This document shows positions 53,598 to 62,349 of a DNA stretch of 64,000 bases, piece by piece; the stretch's first letter is position 1; the number at the start of each line of letters is the position of its first letter. Origin of the DNA: JAIVGZ01 sp964552205 (GTDB lineage: Bacteria > Pseudomonadota > Gammaproteobacteria > Natronospirales > JAIVGZ01); NCBI GenBank assembly GCA_964552205.1, contig CAZKFT010000001.1, forward strand, positions 62,001 to 126,000, read 5' to 3'. Made by a program: the position numbers and the translations under genes. The notes under the pieces are model-generated. The model was not told the origin of the DNA, made no database searches, and saw only the letters and a program-made list of their open reading frames with translations.

Positions 53598-53891
53598 TTA
53601 GATGGCGGCCTCGATCTCGAGAATCTGATCGAAGCCCGAATAACGGAAAATATCCTGGAGGTGGCTGTTTACCTTGACCAGACGCAGCTTCCCGCCCGCG
53701 CCCATCAAGCGTTTCTGCGTCTTGAGTAGTACACCGAGTCCAGCGCTCGAGATGTACTCGAGCCCCGCACAATCCATTGTGACTACCCCCTCCTGCGTGT
53801 CGAGGAGGGCCTGGGCCTGGGCACATTGGGAAGCATCCAGCCGTCCCGTAATGACCACATCCCCGCTGTCCCCGATCTGAATATCCAACAT
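53598..53891 (-). CDS. STAS-domain anti-sigma factor antagonist
   Basis: A 97-aa single STAS domain like SpoIIAA and RsbV. These proteins bind a kinase/anti-sigma partner unless phosphorylated on a conserved serine; here the candidate is Ser48 or Ser49 in YISSAGLGVL. It lies 10 bp after the GAF-PP2C-HATPase gene and 39 bp before the ECF sigma gene, all on the minus strand. It probably works with the phosphatase and HATPase domains of its neighbour. Confidence 0.93.
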   Translation of the reverse strand: MLDIQIGDSGDVVITGRLDASQCAQAQALLDTQEGVVTMDCAGLEYISSAGLGVLLKTQKRLMGAGGKLRLVKVNSHLQDIFRYSGFDQILEIEAAI

Positions 53892-53901
53892 AGTCCTCCC
53901 C

Positions 53902-55605
53902 TCAGCCTGCCGTCTCGCCGAACGGCTTCTTGGTGAATTTTAGGATGCTGCGCCGGTCAGCGTACTCATATTCGATGGAATCAACCAGTTTCCTGACCAA
54001 ATGGATGCCCAATCCACCCGGGACCCGCTGCTCGGCGGGCAGGTCCACGGCGACTTCCGGCGCCACCGTGGGGTCGAATGGCTCGACATCGTAATCGGTC
54101 AGGGTGACATGGATGCTGTCGCCGTCGCGCCGCAGGTCGATACGGATGTCGGCCTGACTCTCCGTGCTGTATTTGACCATATTGGTGAACAATTCCTCGA
54201 TGACGAAGTCCACAGGAACATTCATTGACGGGTCCAGTTCATTCCGCCGGAAGAATGCTGCGGTGAAATCGAAGATTGGCTGCAGTGACTTGTAGGACCT
54301 TGCGAACTTGCGGCCAGCGCGATGGTCATGTTCGCGTTTGACAATCACAATCGTGATGTCATCTTCCTGTGGAGCACCCCTCGCGAAACGCTCCACTTCG
54401 GCGAGGATGGTAGCTGCCATATCCTCCGCGCTGGCATCCCGGTACTTCTCAATCAACGCTGCTACCCGATCGGTCCCGAACTCCTCACCGTCCTTGTTGC
54501 GGAACTCGAAGGTACCGTCAGATAGCACTGCGAGAACATCGCCCGGGTGCATGGCTAGGGTTTTCGAGGGCCGTGCGGCATCCAGTGGCAACGCCGCCAG
54601 TGGGAAGCTGGTCGGGGGGTGGGATTCGCAGGAACGAGTGGCCGCTTGGAAGTGCAAAATCGGGCCCTGCCCGCCGCTATGAAATCTAACGGCATGAGTA
54701 TTCTCGTCGAGCAAGCCCACGAACGCGGTGACGAACATTTCGTCAGGTAGGTCTTCGAGGAGCTGGTTGTTCACATGGCGGAACGCATCATCGAGGTCAG
54801 CGCCTAACCGGAATGCGACGCGCAGCATTGCCTGCATCTGGGTGGCCGACAGTGCTGGTGCAATGCCATGGCCGGTGGCATCGCCCATCAAGATGAAGAT
54901 GCCCTGGTCTATGGACACGAGATCGAAGGTATCCCCCCCTGCCAGCCCCTCCGGTTGGAACAGACCGAACACCTCGTAGCCGTCAACCTGGGGAAAAAAA
55001 TTGGGGAGCGTGCTGAACTGGACGTCTCTCGCCATGGTGAGTTCGTTACGCATGCGCTCCGCCTCCAGCCGAGCTTCGACCATGCGAACCCGTTGTAGGG
55101 CGACCACGCACTGGGCCGACAGCGCCTGCGCCAACATGACATCCTCGTCTGTGAAGACGCCGTGTCGCTTGTTCAGGACCTGCATCACCCCCACCAGCAT
55201 GTCCTTGTCCGGGTCCACAAGTGGAAGCGTCAACATGCATCGTGTTTTGGTCTTCGTCTGCAGGTCAATGTCCTGATTGAAGCGCGGATCCGCATAGCAG
55301 TCGGGCACATTGATGACTTGGCGCGTTGCCGCAGCGGACCCGACCAAGCCCTTACCCATGGGCAGCCTCACCGGGGGAATATTTTCCGCGACCTCCATGA
55401 CCAGTTCGTCGGTATCTGGCTGGTGGAGCCAGACAGAGCCGCTCTCGGCATCCAGGACGTATTTGGCGGCTTCGACCACCTCGTGCAACATGGTGTACAA
55501 ATCGAAAGGAGCGGCCAGCTTGCTGGTCACCTTCAGGATGGCTTCGACGCCCTTGGTCGGAAGCATATGGATTGAGGGGTCTGCGCTCACCGCGCCAATG
55601 TACAC
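53902..55605 (-). CDS. GAF / PP2C (SpoIIE-type) phosphatase / HATPase switch protein
   Basis: A 567-aa cytoplasmic protein with three parts. A GAF sensor domain lies at about 20-175 (LYTMLHEVVEAAKYVLDAES, LPLVDPDKDMLVGVMQVLNK). A PP2C phosphatase follows at about 205-415 with metal residues in GGDTFD and GDATGHG and the closing QEDDITIVIVK. An RsbW-type HATPase lies at about 440-562 (FVIEELFTNMVKYS, PGGLGIHLVRKLVD). Having both kinase-like and phosphatase domains in one chain, it could both phosphorylate and dephosphorylate the adjacent STAS protein. The start is GTG 55605; GTG 55590 is an alternative. Confidence 0.92.
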   Translation of the reverse strand: MYIGAVSADPSIHMLPTKGVEAILKVTSKLAAPFDLYTMLHEVVEAAKYVLDAESGSVWLHQPDTDELVMEVAENIPPVRLPMGKGLVGSAAATRQVINVPDCYADPRFNQDIDLQTKTKTRCMLTLPLVDPDKDMLVGVMQVLNKRHGVFTDEDVMLAQALSAQCVVALQRVRMVEARLEAERMRNELTMARDVQFSTLPNFFPQVDGYEVFGLFQPEGLAGGDTFDLVSIDQGIFILMGDATGHGIAPALSATQMQAMLRVAFRLGADLDDAFRHVNNQLLEDLPDEMFVTAFVGLLDENTHAVRFHSGGQGPILHFQAATRSCESHPPTSFPLAALPLDAARPSKTLAMHPGDVLAVLSDGTFEFRNKDGEEFGTDRVAALIEKYRDASAEDMAATILAEVERFARGAPQEDDITIVIVKREHDHRAGRKFARSYKSLQPIFDFTAAFFRRNELDPSMNVPVDFVIEELFTNMVKYSTESQADIRIDLRRDGDSIHVTLTDYDVEPFDPTVAPEVAVDLPAEQRVPGGLGIHLVRKLVDSIEYEYADRRSILKFTKKPFGETAG

Positions 55606-55624
55606 GCGCTGATTGTTGGGGGTC

Positions 55625-55630
55625 TATACT
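55625..55630 (+). promoter_or_regulatory. TATACT -10 box before the phosphatase/kinase-like gene
   Basis: TATACT lies only 2 bp before ATG 55632 and 8 bp before ATG 55638, in the 26-bp space between divergent genes. If active it would give a leaderless or nearly leaderless message. No good -35 box is seen. Confidence 0.3.
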
Positions 55631-55631
55631 C

Positions 55632-57395
55632 ATGCCCATGAACAGGATGCTGAAAACAACCATTTTCCTTGCCCTGGCAATGCTTCTGGGGTGTTCCTCC
55701 ATTCCGCCCGTCCAGGCGCAGCACGCCTATCGCTTTGATGGCGTTGAGCGGGTGGTCGCCTTCGGCGACATCCACGGGGACGTCGATGTTCTCACCAAGG
55801 TGCTGATTGGAACCGGGGTCGTTGACGACGACCTGAACTGGCAAGGCGGGCGCACCCATCTGGTGTCGACTGGTGATCTCATAGACCGTGGCGACAAGGG
55901 GCGCCAGGTTCTGGAGTTGCTGATGCGGCTGGAGGGTGAAGCTGCAGCCGCTGGCGGCAAGGTGCATGTCCTGCTGGGAAACCACGAGGCGATGGTGCTG
56001 GCCGGTGACCTGAGATACGTCAGCGCAGGGGATTTCGAGCAATACGGTGGTCGTGCGGCACACCGTGCGGCGTTCGCGCCGAACGGCCACATAGGGCGGT
56101 GGCTTTTGGACAAGCCTACGATGATTGTGGTCAACGGAACCGCATTCGCCCATGGCGGGCTTTCGCGTGACCTGATGGGACTTTCACTGGAACAGATCAA
56201 CACGTCCGCGGGCACGGACCTGCGCCGGTTCGTGGAGGGTTGGCATGCATTGATCGCATCCGGTGAGTTGGATGCGGAAGCGAACTTTGACCACATTCGT
56301 GCCACCGCCCGCACGATAGCATCAGGTCATACTGACCAGTTCCTGCAGTCGGTTGCGGCCGGCATGGTTGCCGCAGTGGACGGGTTGCCATTCACGCGGG
56401 AAGGGCCGCTCTGGTATCGCGGCTCGTCGCTTTGTCACCCTTATTCAGAAGCCGAAGTGGTTACGGCAGTACTTCGCTCCATCCGTGCTGAACGGGTGGC
56501 CGTCGGGCACACCATAACCCGCGACCATTACATGGCGACGCGAATGGATGGGCGTGTCATCCGGATGGATACCGGCATGAATGCGGCGGCGTACCAAGGG
56601 AGGCCGTCGGCGTTGGTGATTGAAGGCTCCTCAATGCGTGCGTTTTATCCCGGGCAGGGGTTCGCGGGACTGGCGGCTGAGCCGAACAGGGTCTGGGACA
56701 GGCCGTACGGGATGAGCGACGCCGAGATCGAGGACTTCCTGCTCAATGCGCCGATTGTGCAAAGCGAGGAAATCGGTACCGGAGTGACGCGGCCACTACG
56801 CCTCACACTGGAGCGCGACGGTCAGCGCATGCGTGCCGCCTTCGGTCGCGAAGACACGGACCCCGGGCTCGAACGGAGAAATTGGCATCGTCAGGCGGAT
56901 TTTGCCGACCGGTATATCTACAACGTGGTTGCCTACAAACTCGATCGCATCATGGGACTGGAGATGGTGCCTGTAAGCGTCATCAGGAGGGTAGATGGCG
57001 AACCAGGTTCGGTCACTTACTGGATTGAAGGTGCAATCAACGAGACGGACCGCCGACGCAGGGATATTCCATTCGGCGGCTATTGCGACATCAACGACAT
57101 GTTCAACTTCATGAACGTGTTCGACATTCTGGTCTTCAATGTTGACCGCAATCTCGGCAATATCCTCTACGACAATCGCACCTGGAACCTATGGTTGATT
57201 GACCATACCCGCGCATTCAGTGCGCAGCGGGGAATCCCGCGGATGGTATCGGGAGCCCGCATTCATATTTCTCCGGAAATGGACGCCGCTCTGCGACGGG
57301 TCACGCGGGACAACCTCGGTCCGATAGAGCCTTACCTACACCGCCGCCAGATACAGGCGCTGATTGACCGAGCTAACCGGCTTCGTCGCCGTTAG
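55632..57395 (+). CDS. Lipoprotein metallophosphatase fused to kinase-like domain
   Basis: A 587-aa protein. Residues 1-21 are a lipoprotein signal (LLGC). Residues about 38-330 form a calcineurin-type phosphoesterase with all blocks: GDIHGD (45-50), GDLIDRGD (81-88), GNHEA (116-120), a histidine at AHGG (173-176) and VGHT (291-294). Residues about 370-587 resemble the PI3/4-kinase or HipA-like atypical kinase fold: FNVDRNLGNILYD (502-514) looks like a catalytic D..N loop and LIDHTRAF (522-529) like the metal-binding Asp. A kinase-like domain outside the cytoplasm would be odd and recalls Fam20C-type secreted kinases. Its end overlaps the convergent gene by 23 bp. Confidence 0.75.
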   Translation: MPMNRMLKTTIFLALAMLLGCSSIPPVQAQHAYRFDGVERVVAFGDIHGDVDVLTKVLIGTGVVDDDLNWQGGRTHLVSTGDLIDRGDKGRQVLELLMRLEGEAAAAGGKVHVLLGNHEAMVLAGDLRYVSAGDFEQYGGRAAHRAAFAPNGHIGRWLLDKPTMIVVNGTAFAHGGLSRDLMGLSLEQINTSAGTDLRRFVEGWHALIASGELDAEANFDHIRATARTIASGHTDQFLQSVAAGMVAAVDGLPFTREGPLWYRGSSLCHPYSEAEVVTAVLRSIRAERVAVGHTITRDHYMATRMDGRVIRMDTGMNAAAYQGRPSALVIEGSSMRAFYPGQGFAGLAAEPNRVWDRPYGMSDAEIEDFLLNAPIVQSEEIGTGVTRPLRLTLERDGQRMRAAFGREDTDPGLERRNWHRQADFADRYIYNVVAYKLDRIMGLEMVPVSVIRRVDGEPGSVTYWIEGAINETDRRRRDIPFGGYCDINDMFNFMNVFDILVFNVDRNLGNILYDNRTWNLWLIDHTRAFSAQRGIPRMVSGARIHISPEMDAALRRVTRDNLGPIEPYLHRRQIQALIDRANRLRRR

Positions 57396-59058
57396 CAAAG
57401 CGCGGCACCGGATCGAGACCGTAGGCAATTTCGAATCGAGCCTCGACACTCAAGCCCTCGAAGTCCGTAGCGATGAGTTCGACTTCAATCTGACCCTCGC
57501 CGCCGCCGGGTGGCCGCACCGTGAAGGTCTGGTTGTAGCGGTCGAACTTCACCCAGTTTGGCAGCGGTTGGCCGCCGGCTAACCAGGCCTGGAAGTTGAG
57601 CGTATCGCCCGGGTCCGGATCCATGAAGGTGTTGTCCGGAATGCTGAAGGTCAGCAGCTGGCCCGCGGGGATATAGACATCAGGCAATGGCGCCGTGAGC
57701 TCAGGTGGCAAGTTGTCGGTATTCTGCCGCGTCTGTGTCCGGTGCTGTTTGCCGATGGCGGTGCCGATGGCAAGCAGCACCACCGCCAGGATGACATTGA
57801 TGATGATTGCGGATGCAACCGGCCATCCCATGACTTGCGCAGTCACGAAGATCATGCCGGCGTACAGCAGGTCGCCAAAGCGCCAGAAGAATGTATCAAT
57901 CGTGGTCTTGCCGACGTACTTTTCCATTCGGGTGACCGGCAGATAGAGCGCGTGACTTGTCGTGCTATGGATGGAGTACATGGCACTGGATTCGACAATC
58001 AACATCAAACGCACCAGCGCGAAAACCGGCACCATCGCAATCAACCCGTAGTTCAGTAACATCACCAGTGGCAATACCAGGATGGCGCCGCGGATGCCGA
58101 ACCACCTGAAAATCCTCGAAACCAGGAAAAGCTGGATGCCGAGTTGAAGGAGCGCAACGGTGGAGTAGAAATCCCCGTAAAAGCGGTCGAATACTTCACC
58201 ACGGGTGGCAACACCACTGGCGGCCAGCTCATTGGCGTGATCGGTGACAAAGGTGGACAGGATGTAGCCGCCGGTACTGTTAACAAAATTGACAATCATC
58301 ACGAACATCGCGATGAGGAGCAGATAGCGACTGTTTGCCACAACGCTGAAGCCGCCCAGTACCTCGGACAGGCCACGATTGCCATTGGGAGGCCGCGGTG
58401 GGCTGGTGCTTCGTGAACCTTCAGGGACGTTTCGTTCCGAATGCGAACTCAACACGACGACCAAGGTGAGCAATGCGGCCGCCAACAACAGGATGCCAGG
58501 TGTGCCCAAAACGGCGTGCAGTCTCCCAGCGACCTGACTGCCGCTGGCTGCGCCCATGGCCGCACCAATCATGACCACTGTGAACAGGCGTTGCCCCGTC
58601 TTCACATTGAGCAAATCCGCTGCGAAGGCCCAGAATTGGGCAACCACCATGACGCTGAACAATCCCACCCAGATGTAGAACGGCACCGCAACCGGCACGC
58701 CCTGCCAGACCATGAAAGCGAACAGAAGCAGATTGGTGATGAAGAATGCACCGATCCAGGTCAGTATCGTGGCTTTGCCGCCGTTGCCGTCCAGACGGTC
58801 GAACAACACCTTGTACAGGGGAATCAGGAAAATGAGGGCAACTGCTATGGCACCGGTCGCGTAAGCACGAATCTCCGGCGAGCCCTCAGCAAGAATCAGG
58901 GAGTCACGGAGTGGCCTGATCAGGTAGTACGCGTGCAGCAGCAGGAAAATCTGCATGAGCATCAGCGAAATGAAGCGACCCTCTCCCGGTCTGACGGAGG
59001 TAACCACCGACAGGAGACGCTCGAAAAACGTCAGCCTTGAAATCCTGTTTCCAGCCAT
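57373..59058 (-). CDS. Npt/ATP-ADP-carrier-like MFS protein with C-terminal Ig-like domain
   Basis: A 561-aa protein. Residues about 20-430 have roughly twelve hydrophobic segments and resemble the Npt1/Npt2 (ATP/ADP carrier-like) family of the MFS clan (YYLIRPLRDSLIL near residue 45, FWAFAADLLNVKTGQRLF near 145). Residues about 450-550 look like a cadherin-like CADG/putative Ig domain (PLPDVYIPAGQLLTFSIPDN, DPDPGDTLNFQAWL, LPNWVKFDR), normally an extracellular module. Nucleotide exchange is not implied; many free-living bacteria carry such proteins with unknown substrate. The GNAT gene is 9 bp upstream. Confidence 0.75.
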   Translation of the reverse strand: MAGNRISRLTFFERLLSVVTSVRPGEGRFISLMLMQIFLLLHAYYLIRPLRDSLILAEGSPEIRAYATGAIAVALIFLIPLYKVLFDRLDGNGGKATILTWIGAFFITNLLLFAFMVWQGVPVAVPFYIWVGLFSVMVVAQFWAFAADLLNVKTGQRLFTVVMIGAAMGAASGSQVAGRLHAVLGTPGILLLAAALLTLVVVLSSHSERNVPEGSRSTSPPRPPNGNRGLSEVLGGFSVVANSRYLLLIAMFVMIVNFVNSTGGYILSTFVTDHANELAASGVATRGEVFDRFYGDFYSTVALLQLGIQLFLVSRIFRWFGIRGAILVLPLVMLLNYGLIAMVPVFALVRLMLIVESSAMYSIHSTTSHALYLPVTRMEKYVGKTTIDTFFWRFGDLLYAGMIFVTAQVMGWPVASAIIINVILAVVLLAIGTAIGKQHRTQTRQNTDNLPPELTAPLPDVYIPAGQLLTFSIPDNTFMDPDPGDTLNFQAWLAGGQPLPNWVKFDRYNQTFTVRPPGGGEGQIEVELIATDFEGLSVEARFEIAYGLDPVPRFANGDEAG

Positions 59059-59067
59059 GACCCCCCC

Positions 59068-59598
59068 TTACGTGGTGATAGCGTAGCAGGAGACCTCGAT
59101 ATCCTCACGCCTGACGGCGCTTTCCCTTGCGCTCATGCGTCGTTCGAACTTCATCCCCAATTTCTCCGCCACGCGGATGGAAGGCAGGTTTTGCGGGTCG
59201 ATAATCGCCACTAGGCGGGGCAGATTCAGCGTCTCAGACGCGTATTTCACCAGCGCAGCACCCGCTTCTGGCGCGAATCCACGTCCCCAGAACGCCTTCC
59301 ATACCCACCAGGCAAGTTCCACTTCTCCTGGTATGTCCAAGGGTTGTAGCCCAGCAATGCCCACAACCTCGTCGGTTTCCTTGAGCGTGAGCGCACCCAC
59401 ACAAAAGCCGAACCGGTCCAGATGACGCTGTTGGCGCCCGAAAAACTCGTCAGTTTCCTCTGGCTGCCAGATGCGGCCATGGGTCAGGTGTTTCATCATC
59501 TCGGCATCGCCTGTCATCTGCTCAAAGGCAGGGCGGTCTCCGGGAACGAGAGGTCGAATGCGTAGCCGAGGTGACTCCACCAGGAATTGCGTGAGCAT
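59068..59598 (-). CDS. GNAT N-acetyltransferase (RimJ/RimL type)
   Basis: A 176-aa Acetyltransf_3-type protein. It starts with the usual TPRL-like strand (ESPRLRIRPLVPGD), and the acetyl-CoA-binding part is at about residues 95-150 (WWVWKAFWGRGFAPEAGAAL, NLPRLVAIIDPQNLPSIRVAEKLGM). The target is unknown. It diverges from the M20 gene by 40 bp and may be cotranscribed with the transporter-like gene 9 bp downstream. Confidence 0.9.
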   Translation of the reverse strand: MLTQFLVESPRLRIRPLVPGDRPAFEQMTGDAEMMKHLTHGRIWQPEETDEFFGRQQRHLDRFGFCVGALTLKETDEVVGIAGLQPLDIPGEVELAWWVWKAFWGRGFAPEAGAALVKYASETLNLPRLVAIIDPQNLPSIRVAEKLGMKFERRMSARESAVRREDIEVSCYAITT

Positions 59599-59638
59599 GG
59601 CGACAGATTATAGATGGGCATCGTGTATTCTGGCGATC

Positions 59639-60901
59639 ATGAAATCTCTGACAGCATTCATTCTGGCAGTCGGTGTGGCGCCTGCTTTTGCAGCAGACCT
59701 GAAACCTCAGACCGAAGCCGCCATCGAGGCCGTGCAGACGCGTGTCGTAGCTTGGCGGCGCGATTTCCATCGTCACCCGGAACTATCCAATCGTGAGGCG
59801 CGTACTGCCAATCTGGTAGCGCAACATCTGCGATCGCTCGGAATGGAAGTACGCACCGGTGTGGCGCACCACGGTGTCATCGGCATACTGCGTGGCGGCA
59901 ATCCGGGGCCAGTTGTGGCCTTGCGCGCGGATATGGATGCCCTGCCTGTGACCGAGCGCACAGGATTGCCGTTCAGTTCGGTGAATGACGGCGTCATGCA
60001 TGCCTGCGGTCATGATGCGCACACCGCCATGCTGATGGGCGCGGCGGAAGTGCTGGCAGGTGTGGCCGGATCATTGAACGGTACGGTGATGTTTGTTTTC
60101 CAGCCGGCGGAGGAAGGCCCACCGCCGGGCGAGGAGGGCGGCGCCAAAATGATGGTGGAGCAGGGTCTGTTGGATGGGGATGGCGCGCCGGAAGCCATCT
60201 TCGGCCTACATGTGTATCCCTTCGAATCAGGGACGATTCAATACCGCGAGGGCGGGTTCCTGGCCTCCGCTGACCGATTGGAAATCCATGTGCGCGGTAG
60301 GCAGGCCCACGGCTCCTCCCCGTGGGCAGGGGTGGATCCCGTAATCGTGTCAGCGCAGATCATGACGGCCCTCCAAGCCATTCCGTCGCGCCAACTGGAT
60401 GTCACCCGTGGTGCGGCGGTGGTTTCGATAGGGGTAGTGCGCGCTGGATCGCGCTGGAACATCATCCCCGATGAAGTGTTCATGGAGGGCACCATCCGCA
60501 CCCATGATCCGCAACTGCGTGAAGAAATGGTGCGTCGCGTGAGACAAACGGCAACGCATGTCGCGGAGGCGGCGGGTGCCACGGCAGAAGTGGTGGTTGA
60601 GGCGACCGCACCCGTGACATGGAATGACCCTGCTGCGACACGGCGTATCCTGCCATCGCTACAGTGGGCTGCAGGGGCGGACATGGTGTCGGTGGGGCGG
60701 CCCGTCATGGTGGCGGAGGACTTCGCGTTCTTCCAGGAACGCGTTCCCGGAAGTTACTTCCTGCTAGGGGTCAACCGCCCCGGCGTTGCCGCCGGGGAAG
60801 CCCCGTCGAATCATTCGCCGGAGTTCGATGTCCACGAGCCAGCGATGCAGACCGGGGTCCGCGCACTGGTGGGCATCGCGATCGACTACCTCAATCCCTG
60901 A
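59639..60901 (+). CDS. Secreted M20 family amidohydrolase/carboxypeptidase
   Basis: A 420-aa M20D-type amidohydrolase with a signal peptide (cut after AFA, before ADLK), so it is probably periplasmic. Metal-binding blocks are present: RADMDALPVTE near residue 98, HACGHDAHTAM near 120, and EEGPPPGEEGG near 157, followed by the dimerisation domain (GRQAHGSSPWAGVDP). Relatives hydrolyse N-acyl amino acids or hippurate. The frame is open upstream to 59471, but this lies opposite the GNAT gene. Confidence 0.92.
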   Translation: MKSLTAFILAVGVAPAFAADLKPQTEAAIEAVQTRVVAWRRDFHRHPELSNREARTANLVAQHLRSLGMEVRTGVAHHGVIGILRGGNPGPVVALRADMDALPVTERTGLPFSSVNDGVMHACGHDAHTAMLMGAAEVLAGVAGSLNGTVMFVFQPAEEGPPPGEEGGAKMMVEQGLLDGDGAPEAIFGLHVYPFESGTIQYREGGFLASADRLEIHVRGRQAHGSSPWAGVDPVIVSAQIMTALQAIPSRQLDVTRGAAVVSIGVVRAGSRWNIIPDEVFMEGTIRTHDPQLREEMVRRVRQTATHVAEAAGATAEVVVEATAPVTWNDPAATRRILPSLQWAAGADMVSVGRPVMVAEDFAFFQERVPGSYFLLGVNRPGVAAGEAPSNHSPEFDVHEPAMQTGVRALVGIAIDYLNP

Positions 60902-60904
60902 GGT

Positions 60905-62173
60905 TTACGCCCGGCGCTTGCGACCCGGGTTGGCGTTGCGTTGGCGCTGGCTGTTGTTCCGACCCTGCGGGCGCGGCTTACGCGGCGCACGGGGTTTGAC
61001 CAGGGGTTCGGCGCGGATGGAACGGTCAATCGCGAAGCCTTCAACCGGTACTTCCTCAATCTGACGACGCAACACGCGCTCGATATCCTTGAGCAGCTTT
61101 AACTCATCCACGCAGACGAGCGAGACTGCGCGTCCGCCGCGCCCGGCACGACCGGTGCGGCCAATGCGGTGTACATAATCTTCGGCCACCATCGGCAGTT
61201 CGAAGTTCACGACATGTGGCAGATGGTCGATATCCAGTCCACGGGAAGCCACATCGGTGGCCACCAGGACGCGGGTACGATTGGACTTGAAGTCCTGCAG
61301 GGCGCGCGTACGAGCGGCCTGACTCTTGTTGCCATGGATGGCATCTGCGCGCAGGCCGTCGTCATTGAGCTGACGCGTCAGCTTGTCGGCGCCGTGCTTG
61401 GTACGCACGAACACCAGAACTTGCTGCCAGTTGCCGTCGCCAATCAGCCACGACAGCATCTCGCGCTTGCGATTCTTGTCTACGCGGTGAACGACCTGAT
61501 CAACCGTTTCCGCTGCAGTGTTGCGCGCAGCGACTTCGACCGATTCCGGATTCTTGAGGAATTGGTCGGCCAGTCCGCGGATTTCGTTGGTGAAGGTGGC
61601 CGAGAACATGAGGGTCTGACGGGCCTTCGGAAGCAGATTCACGATGCGCCGGATATCACGGATGAAGCCCATGTCCAGCATGCGGTCGGCCTCGTCCAAC
61701 ACCAGGATTTCAACCTTGCTCAGGTCCAGCGTGCGCTGTTCGATGTGGTCGAGCAGGCGACCGGGGGTGGCCACGACGATATCCACGCCCCTGCGCAACG
61801 CAGAAATCTGCGGGTTGATGCTCACACCCCCGAAAATGGCGGTGGCGGTCAGCTGACCGCCCTTGCCGTAGGTGCGGATGCTGTCCATCACCTGCAGGCA
61901 CAACTCGCGGGTTGGGGTCAGCACCAGAGTGCGCACGGCACGGCGGTTGCTCTTGTGGTTGTTGCCAGCCGGCGTTGAGGCTTGCAGGCGCTGCAGCATC
62001 GGCAAGGTGAAGCCAGCGGTTTTGCCGGTGCCGGTCTGAGCGGCGGCCAACAGGTCACGACCCGCGAGGACTGCAGGGATAGCCGCAGTCTGGATGGGGG
62101 TGGGGGCGGTGTAGCCTTTATCGGCCACGGTACGGCACAACGCGGCCGTAAGGCCGAGAGATTCAAAAGACAT
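60905..62173 (-). CDS. rhlE: DEAD-box RNA helicase, RhlE type
   Basis: A 422-aa helicase with all core motifs: the Q motif (APTPIQTAAIP), AQTGTGKT near residue 44, PTREL, DEADRMLDMGF near 155, SAT, and HRIGRTGRAGR near 335. A basic Arg/Asn-rich tail (about 375-422) may bind RNA non-specifically. The motif set fits RhlE better than CsdA or SrmB. AGGAG stands about 9 bases before the start. It ends 3 bp from the convergent M20 gene. Confidence 0.92.
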   Translation of the reverse strand: MSFESLGLTAALCRTVADKGYTAPTPIQTAAIPAVLAGRDLLAAAQTGTGKTAGFTLPMLQRLQASTPAGNNHKSNRRAVRTLVLTPTRELCLQVMDSIRTYGKGGQLTATAIFGGVSINPQISALRRGVDIVVATPGRLLDHIEQRTLDLSKVEILVLDEADRMLDMGFIRDIRRIVNLLPKARQTLMFSATFTNEIRGLADQFLKNPESVEVAARNTAAETVDQVVHRVDKNRKREMLSWLIGDGNWQQVLVFVRTKHGADKLTRQLNDDGLRADAIHGNKSQAARTRALQDFKSNRTRVLVATDVASRGLDIDHLPHVVNFELPMVAEDYVHRIGRTGRAGRGGRAVSLVCVDELKLLKDIERVLRRQIEEVPVEGFAIDRSIRAEPLVKPRAPRKPRPQGRNNSQRQRNANPGRKRRA

Positions 62174-62349
62174 CAGGTATTGCTCCTGGACGCCCGCGCG
62201 CGGTTTTCCGCGACCGGTCCATGCAAGCAGTCGCTTGTAAGGATTGAGATTCGGGGCAGACCAGGATGGATCACCGCGAAGGACTGGCGTAGACCGGAGG
62301 TGCCAGCGGCGCGCAGTCTAACAGCAAGTTTCGGAAAGCGATACCTTTT
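62174..62349. other. Helicase leader region between argR and the DEAD-box gene
   Basis: 176 bp without a gene. On the minus strand it holds a CGCGG-AAAA-CCGCG hairpin at 62199-62212, about 15 bases before the AGGAG site of the helicase. Long leaders with RNA structure are known to control some DEAD-box helicase genes; here this is only a suggestion. No clear terminator for argR is seen. Confidence 0.4.
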
